Part shown: one piece after another, positions 59,790 to 64,000 of the stretch
How the letters are laid out: every line of letters starts with the position of its first letter
How positions within the stretch are numbered: position 1 is the stretch's first letter
NCBI RefSeq assembly: GCF_025150245.1
Contig: NZ_CP102279.1
Coordinates: forward strand, 2,229,423-2,293,422
Length of the DNA stretch: 64,000 nucleotides
Source: Dorea formicigenerans
GTDB taxonomy: Bacteria; Bacillota; Clostridia; Lachnospirales; Lachnospiraceae
Direction: 5' to 3'
Program-made: the position numbers and the translations under genes
The notes under the pieces: model-generated
What the model saw: only the letters and a program-made list of their open reading frames with translations
The model's database searches: none
What the model was told of the DNA's origin: nothing

Positions 59790-61255
59790 TACTCTCCTTT
59801 AAGTTCTTCCAATACTTCTTTAATCAGGACTCTCTCATCCATGTCATATTTCACGCCTTTGATTTCCTGATATGTCTCATGTCCCTTTCCAGCCAGCACA
59901 ATGACATCACCCGGACGTCCATGCTCGATGGCATAACGGATTGCCTCTTTACGGTCACAGATGTCGATATATTTTCCATCTGTCTTTTTCATACCCACGA
60001 TGATATCATCAATAATTGCCTGTGGCTCTTCGAATCTCGGGTTATCTGAAGTAATGATTGTAAAATCAGACAGTTTTCCGGATACCTCTCCCATCTCATA
60101 ACGTCTTGTTTTAGAACGGTTTCCGCCACAGCCAAATACCGTCACAATACGTCCCGGATTGTAATCACGAAGTGTGTGTAACAAGCTTTCCAGTGCCATA
60201 GCATTATGCGCATAGTCAATCATAAGTGTAAAATCATCGGATACCTTGACCATCTCAATACGACCTTTGACCTTTGCGACTTTCAGTGCATCTTTGATTT
60301 TCTCGACCGGTACATTAAAATGTCTGCATACTGCAATAGCTGTCAGTGAATTGTACACACTGAATTCTCCAGGAATGTCGATTTCCACATCAAAGTCCAT
60401 CAGTCCTGTCACATGGTACCAAACTCCAAGATATCCCGGTCTTGAGATGTGCTTCACATCGATTGCACGAAGATCTGCCTTCTCCCCAAATCCAAATGTC
60501 TCAATTTCGCAGGTTGCATCTTTAAATACATCTTCGAACCACTTGTCATCTACATTTCCAATTCCAACTTTGCACTGTTTGAACAGAAGTCCTTTACAGC
60601 GCTTATAGTCCTCAAAATCTTTATGCTCATTCGGTCCAATATGGTCTTCTCCAAGATTTGTGAAGATTCCGATATCAAACATAATCCCTGCGGTTCTGTG
60701 AAGCATCAGTCCCTGTGAAGAAACCTCCATAACCACACAGTCACATCCTGCTTCCACCATCTGTGCAAAATACTTCTGAATCGTGTAAGACTCCGGTGTT
60801 GTATTATTAGATGGAATGGTCTTATCTCCGATGATTGCCTCAATCGTACCAATCAATCCGACTTTGTGTCCTACTTCCTCCAAAATAGCTTTTACCATAT
60901 AAGTTGTTGTCGTCTTACCCTTGGTACCGGTAATTCCAATGGTCTTAAGCTTTTCAGCCGGATATCCGAAGTAGGCTGCTGACATAAGTGCCAGTGCGTA
61001 TCTTGTATTTTCTACTTTGATAACTGTCAATCCCTCTGGCACTTCCACATCTTTTTCCACAATAACCGCTGCAGCACCTCTTTCTGCTACATCTTTTACA
61101 TACTGATGACCATCCGAGACAGCACCACTGATACACACAAACACACTGCCCGGTACGACCTTTCTGGAATCATTGACAAGTTCTGTAATCTCTATATTAT
61201 CACTGCCTGCGACTACCTTGTAATCCAGACGCTCCAATAACTTTGTTAATTTCAT
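59789..61255 (-). CDS. murE: UDP-N-acetylmuramoyl-tripeptide synthetase, meso-DAP type
   Basis: A 488-residue ATP-dependent ligase adding the third residue of the peptidoglycan stem. P-loop GITGTKGKTTTTYMV, carbamylated-Lys region (FEDYKRCKGLLF), and the amino-acid specificity motif DNPR in TSDNPRFEEPQ, which marks meso-diaminopimelate rather than lysine. First gene of the large minus-strand run; ATG follows AGGAGG by 8 nt. Confidence 0.96.
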   Translation of the reverse strand: MKLTKLLERLDYKVVAGSDNIEITELVNDSRKVVPGSVFVCISGAVSDGHQYVKDVAERGAAAVIVEKDVEVPEGLTVIKVENTRYALALMSAAYFGYPAEKLKTIGITGTKGKTTTTYMVKAILEEVGHKVGLIGTIEAIIGDKTIPSNNTTPESYTIQKYFAQMVEAGCDCVVMEVSSQGLMLHRTAGIMFDIGIFTNLGEDHIGPNEHKDFEDYKRCKGLLFKQCKVGIGNVDDKWFEDVFKDATCEIETFGFGEKADLRAIDVKHISRPGYLGVWYHVTGLMDFDVEIDIPGEFSVYNSLTAIAVCRHFNVPVEKIKDALKVAKVKGRIEMVKVSDDFTLMIDYAHNAMALESLLHTLRDYNPGRIVTVFGCGGNRSKTRRYEMGEVSGKLSDFTIITSDNPRFEEPQAIIDDIIVGMKKTDGKYIDICDRKEAIRYAIEHGRPGDVIVLAGKGHETYQEIKGVKYDMDERVLIKEVLEELKGE

Positions 61256-61342
61256 TCTCTATGCCTCCTGATCATATTTTCAAGAATACTTCCTTAAATA
61301 CCTATTTAAATAATACAAGGTACCATGGAACACTTTCATTTT

Positions 61343-61372
61343 ATTATATACCACCCCTTAGACGAAAAGCAA
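61343..61372 (-). promoter_or_regulatory. murE operon promoter
   Basis: TTGCTT (61372-61367), 18-bp spacer, perfect TATAAT (61348-61343) on the minus strand, with a leader of about 80 nt. Confidence 0.6.
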
Positions 61373-61439
61373 CGAATTCGTAAATACATCTCGAACAAAA
61401 AATTAAATTTTTCCTGCTTTTCTCTAACCATTTTTATGA

Positions 61440-61445
61440 TACAAT
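61440..61445 (+). promoter_or_regulatory. Extended -10 of the YbaK-type gene
   Basis: TACAAT (61440-61445) with TG at 61437-61438. No consensus -35. Confidence 0.5.
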
Positions 61446-61525
61446 AGAAACATTAAGGTCAGAGAGTTTTACAAAATATCATTTTTCTGATATCTATGAT
61501 ATCAGTTTGGAAAGAGGCTTTTATT

Positions 61526-61990
61526 ATGTCATTAGCGAAAGCAAAAAAATATCTGGAAGAAAAAGGTTATGTAGACCATATCATCGAACTGGAGGATTCC
61601 AGCGCAACAGTAGAGCTTGCAGCGCAGGCACTTGGTGTAGAACCAGGCATGATTGCCAAAACATTATCTTTTTTGATTGGTGATACCCCGATTTTGATTC
61701 TGACGGAAGGAACAGTAAGAATCGATAATCACAAGTATAAAGATACATTTCATGCAAAAGCAAAAATGATTCCATTTGATGACGTTGAAGCATATATTGG
61801 ACATGCTCCGGGCGGTGTATGCCCATTCGGCATCAAAGAAGGAATTCCTGTTTATCTAGACGAATCCCTGAAAAAATTCGATATTGTATATCCAGCAGCA
61901 GGTAATGACCACAGTGCAGTCAAACTTACAATTGCAGAATTAGAATCAGTCTCAGGTGCAAAAAAATGGGTCGATGTCTGCAAAGAATAA
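61526..61990 (+). CDS. YbaK/EbsC-type aminoacyl-tRNA deacylase
   Basis: A 154-residue trans-editing domain protein that would hydrolyse mischarged tRNA (Cys- or Ala-tRNA-Pro class). Family features: an N-terminal helix (AKAKKYLEEKGY), the conserved Lys in GMIAKTLSFLI, IDNHKYKDTF, GHAPGGVCPFGI and the C-terminal YPAAGNDHSAVKLT. The frame opens at 61496, but AAAGAGG is 8 nt before ATG 61526. The exact tRNA substrate is not shown by sequence. Confidence 0.85.
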   Translation: MSLAKAKKYLEEKGYVDHIIELEDSSATVELAAQALGVEPGMIAKTLSFLIGDTPILILTEGTVRIDNHKYKDTFHAKAKMIPFDDVEAYIGHAPGGVCPFGIKEGIPVYLDESLKKFDIVYPAAGNDHSAVKLTIAELESVSGAKKWVDVCKE

Positions 61991-62083
61991 TGTCAGGATA
62001 TACGATTGTGATGCACAGAACATTTTGTGAGTATCACAGTGATAAATCTTTAATATTCTATTAATTTAAAGGAGTTATATTTT

Positions 62084-63310
62084 ATGAACGCATATGAACG
62101 ATTACTGAAATATGTGGTAATTCGCACACCGAGCAATGAGGAAAGTGAGACAACACCTTCTTCCCAGTGCCAGTTTGACCTGGCAAATGTTTTAAAAAAG
62201 GAAATGGAGGAATTAGGCATCTGTGATGTAACATTGACAGACACATGCTTTCTGTATGGAAAGATTCCGGCAACTCCAGGATGTGAAAATGCACCTGCAA
62301 TTGGTTTTATTGCACATATGGATACGGTTTCAGATTATTGTGACCATGATATAAAACCGATGATTACAGAGAATTATGATGGAGAAGCTCTTGCACTTGG
62401 CGAAAGTGAACTTGTCTTAAGTCCGGAAATGTTTCCGCATTTAAAATCTATGAAAGGACGCACATTAATCACCAGTGACGGAACAACAATTCTTGGTGCC
62501 GATGATAAAGCTGGAATCGCAGGCATTTTGACTATGGTCGAACGACTGAAAACTCAAAGCATTCCACACGGTCCCCTGTGTATTGCATTTACACCTGATG
62601 AAGAAACTGGAACCGGCGCTTCACATTTCGATTTGCAAACATTCGGTGCTGATTTTGCTTACACACTGGATGGCGGTATGGAAAACGGAATTGAATACGA
62701 GACATTTAACGCAAGCAGTGCTGTCGTAGAATTTCACGGAGTCAGTGTACATCCGGGTTCTTCCAAAGATACGATGATCAATGCCAGTCTGGTCGCTATG
62801 GAATTTGATTCTATGCTTCCAAAAGGTGAGAGGCCTCGCGATACAGATGGATATGAAGGATTTTATCATCTCATGAAGATGGAAGGTGAGTGCAGTTATG
62901 CAAAATTGAACTATATTATCCGAGATCACGATGCAGAAAATTTCAATCACCGTAAAGAAATTATGCAGCAGATTGCAGACGACTTAAATACAAAATGGGG
63001 TGAAGGAACTGTCTCACTCACATTAAAAGATCAATATCGCAATATGCGAGAAGTAATTGAGCAGCATATGCATCTGATTGATAATGCAAAAAAAGCCTGC
63101 GAAGCTGTCGGTCTTACACCAGTGTGTTTACCAGTCCGCGGCGGTACAGACGGATGCCAGCTCAGTTTCCGCGGTCTTCCTTGCCCGAATCTCGGAACCG
63201 GCGGATACGCATATCACGGACCGTATGAACATATTACAGTAGAAGGTATGGATAAGGCTGTTGAAATGATTACAGAACTGGTGAAAATATATAGCATACA
63301 ATGCAATTAA
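62084..63310 (+). CDS. pepT: Tripeptide aminopeptidase PepT
   Basis: A 408-residue M20B dizinc exopeptidase releasing the N-terminal residue of tripeptides. Metal and catalytic residues: HMDTVSDYC (first His), LGADDKAGIAG (bridging Asp), FTPDEETGTGASHFD (catalytic Glu and metal Glu), TLDGG, GVSVHPGSSKD and the C-terminal His in TGGYAYHGPYEH. ATG at 62084 follows AAAGGAG. Probably cotranscribed with the upstream deacylase; gap of 93 nt. Confidence 0.96.
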   Translation: MNAYERLLKYVVIRTPSNEESETTPSSQCQFDLANVLKKEMEELGICDVTLTDTCFLYGKIPATPGCENAPAIGFIAHMDTVSDYCDHDIKPMITENYDGEALALGESELVLSPEMFPHLKSMKGRTLITSDGTTILGADDKAGIAGILTMVERLKTQSIPHGPLCIAFTPDEETGTGASHFDLQTFGADFAYTLDGGMENGIEYETFNASSAVVEFHGVSVHPGSSKDTMINASLVAMEFDSMLPKGERPRDTDGYEGFYHLMKMEGECSYAKLNYIIRDHDAENFNHRKEIMQQIADDLNTKWGEGTVSLTLKDQYRNMREVIEQHMHLIDNAKKACEAVGLTPVCLPVRGGTDGCQLSFRGLPCPNLGTGGYAYHGPYEHITVEGMDKAVEMITELVKIYSIQCN

Positions 63311-63319
63311 TATTAAAAT

Positions 63320-63362
63320 GAACCATAGGGAAAATAATTCGACTTTTCCTATGGTTCTCTTA
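63320..63362 (+). terminator. pepT terminator
   Basis: AACCATAGG (63321-63329) pairs with CCTATGGTT (63348-63356), extended by AAAA/TTTT. The following sequence CTCTTAGTCTC is only moderately T-rich. Confidence 0.65.
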
Positions 63363-63739
63363 GTCTCACAATTCTTTCAGTCTTTTCTTGCTTTATTATT
63401 CTCCCTATGTTACACTACATCTACATCAAATTTCGGGCATGATATTTTCATTATGTTTCAACGCCCATAGAAATCTCTAGCCAAGATTTCAATTCTGAAT
63501 TTCATTTGCTTTTTCAGCAAATAATTCACTCAGATTTTTGATGAAGTTACTCATTCACCGCAGCTTTCAGTGATTCCCGGCACTGGTATAGCTACAGTTT
63601 CACCGGGCAAATGATACGGTACTTCTGAATGTAATTACATTTTCTCATCATATGCTCTTTTTGCATTGTCTTTTTATACTCAAAATGTTAAAATATATTC
63701 AGATAGTTTCCATATCACATTTGCCCAGAGAGGAGATTT
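63363..63739. other. 377-bp region between pepT and the edge gene
   Basis: No coding frame that I can support. It has a CCCGG/CCGGG inverted repeat around an ACTG-TATA-CAGT-like core (about 63575-63605), with no recognised role, and a promoter for the next gene. Confidence 0.5.
63666..63694 (+). promoter_or_regulatory. Promoter of the edge gene
   Basis: TTGTCT (63666-63671), 17-bp spacer, TAAAAT (63689-63694), about 45 nt before the ATG. Confidence 0.55.
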
Positions 63740-64000
63740 ATGGAAACAAACAATACGACAACTTCAAATGGGGTACACAATACTCACACAAAAGACAACG
63801 CTGCTAAAATTGTATTCGGAGACCCGGTACTTTGTGCTCAGTTCCTAAAAGGTTACACGGACATTCCTCTTTTTAAAGAGATTAAGCCCGAAGATATTGA
63901 AAATGTTTCTTCACATTTTCTGCCTTTATTTCAGGAATCCAGAGACTCTGATACCGTGAATAAAATTTGGATAGGCAATTCTGAGATTTATCTGATTGCA
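63740..64000 (+). CDS. Probable Rpn-family recombination-promoting nuclease, N-terminal part
   Basis: A frame open to the right edge, 87 codons. ATG at 63740 follows GAGGAG by 5 nt. After a Thr/Asn-rich start it reads FGDPVLCAQFLKGYTDIPLF and KPEDIENVSSHFLPLF, which resembles the N-terminus of PD-(D/E)xK Rpn/YhgA-type putative transposases common in Lachnospiraceae. The catalytic residues lie beyond the window, so the call is tentative. Confidence 0.5.
   Translation, partial: METNNTTTSNGVHNTHTKDNAAKIVFGDPVLCAQFLKGYTDIPLFKEIKPEDIENVSSHFLPLFQESRDSDTVNKIWIGNSEIYLIA

Noticed and set aside
1-64000. CRISPR array, tRNA or rRNA genes
   Set aside because: No regularly spaced direct repeats of 20-40 nt and no cloverleaf or rRNA-like segment was seen in the intergenic regions.

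Overview
The window looks like a chromosomal segment of a low-to-mid GC, strictly fermentative Firmicute, most likely a gut Lachnospiraceae (Mediterraneibacter/Dorea/Coprococcus type). The reasons are inference from gene content: single-chain pyruvate:ferredoxin oxidoreductase, pyruvate phosphate dikinase, a mannose-family PTS, PASTA kinase PrkC with its PP2C phosphatase, meso-DAP-type MurE, AAGGAGG ribosome binding sites almost everywhere, and a lysine riboswitch on an NhaC-type carrier. I could not run any search. Most genes lie on the minus strand.

Layout. 1-2.7 kb: the N-terminal three quarters of an allantoinase (running off the left edge) diverges from a DUF2877/AllH gene across a 640-bp AT-rich regulatory region. 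2.7-11 kb: NiaR-type repressor with an operator inside its own promoter, pyruvate phosphate dikinase, M18 aminopeptidase, SstT serine/threonine symporter and glycyl-tRNA synthetase. 10.9-14.4 kb: recO, a small yqzL-like gene and era, with an IS607-family remnant (intact TnpB, truncated recombinase) inserted just upstream of era. 14.4-21.8 kb: M16C metalloprotease, lysine-riboswitch-controlled NhaC carrier, and a solitary molybdopterin oxidoreductase.

22-27 kb: a sortase-assembled pilus operon. Its order is adhesin, a 91-residue unknown, a signal-peptidase homologue whose catalytic Ser and Lys positions are Asp and Gly, a Spy0128-type backbone pilin, a class B sortase and a minor pilin. This is the gene order of the streptococcal FCT pilus (cpa-sipA-fctA-srtC-fctB) with one extra gene, and I regard it as the most interesting system here. 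27-35 kb: HTH-Uma2 protein, HAD phosphatase and a mannose-family PTS/GH13 alpha-glucosidase operon with a LacI regulator. Two matching operators mark that regulon, and copies of a MITE-like palindromic repeat flank it.

35-41 kb: pyruvate:ferredoxin oxidoreductase, lgt and ychF. 41-47.6 kb: decayed TetR and GNAT remnants, then a two-component system/ABC transporter module (response regulator, kinase, ATPase, FtsX-type permease) ending in an XRE/zinc-ribbon regulator that the permease frame overlaps. An 11-bp-spaced direct repeat sits ahead of the ATPase gene.

47.8-61.3 kb: a conserved housekeeping run, murE-priA-def-fmt-zinc peptidase-rsmB-rlmN-prpC-prkC-rsgA-rpe-thiN, mostly with overlapping or nearly adjacent genes. 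61.5-64 kb (plus strand): a YbaK-type deacylase, PepT, and the start of a probable Rpn-family nuclease/transposase. No tRNA, rRNA or CRISPR array was seen.
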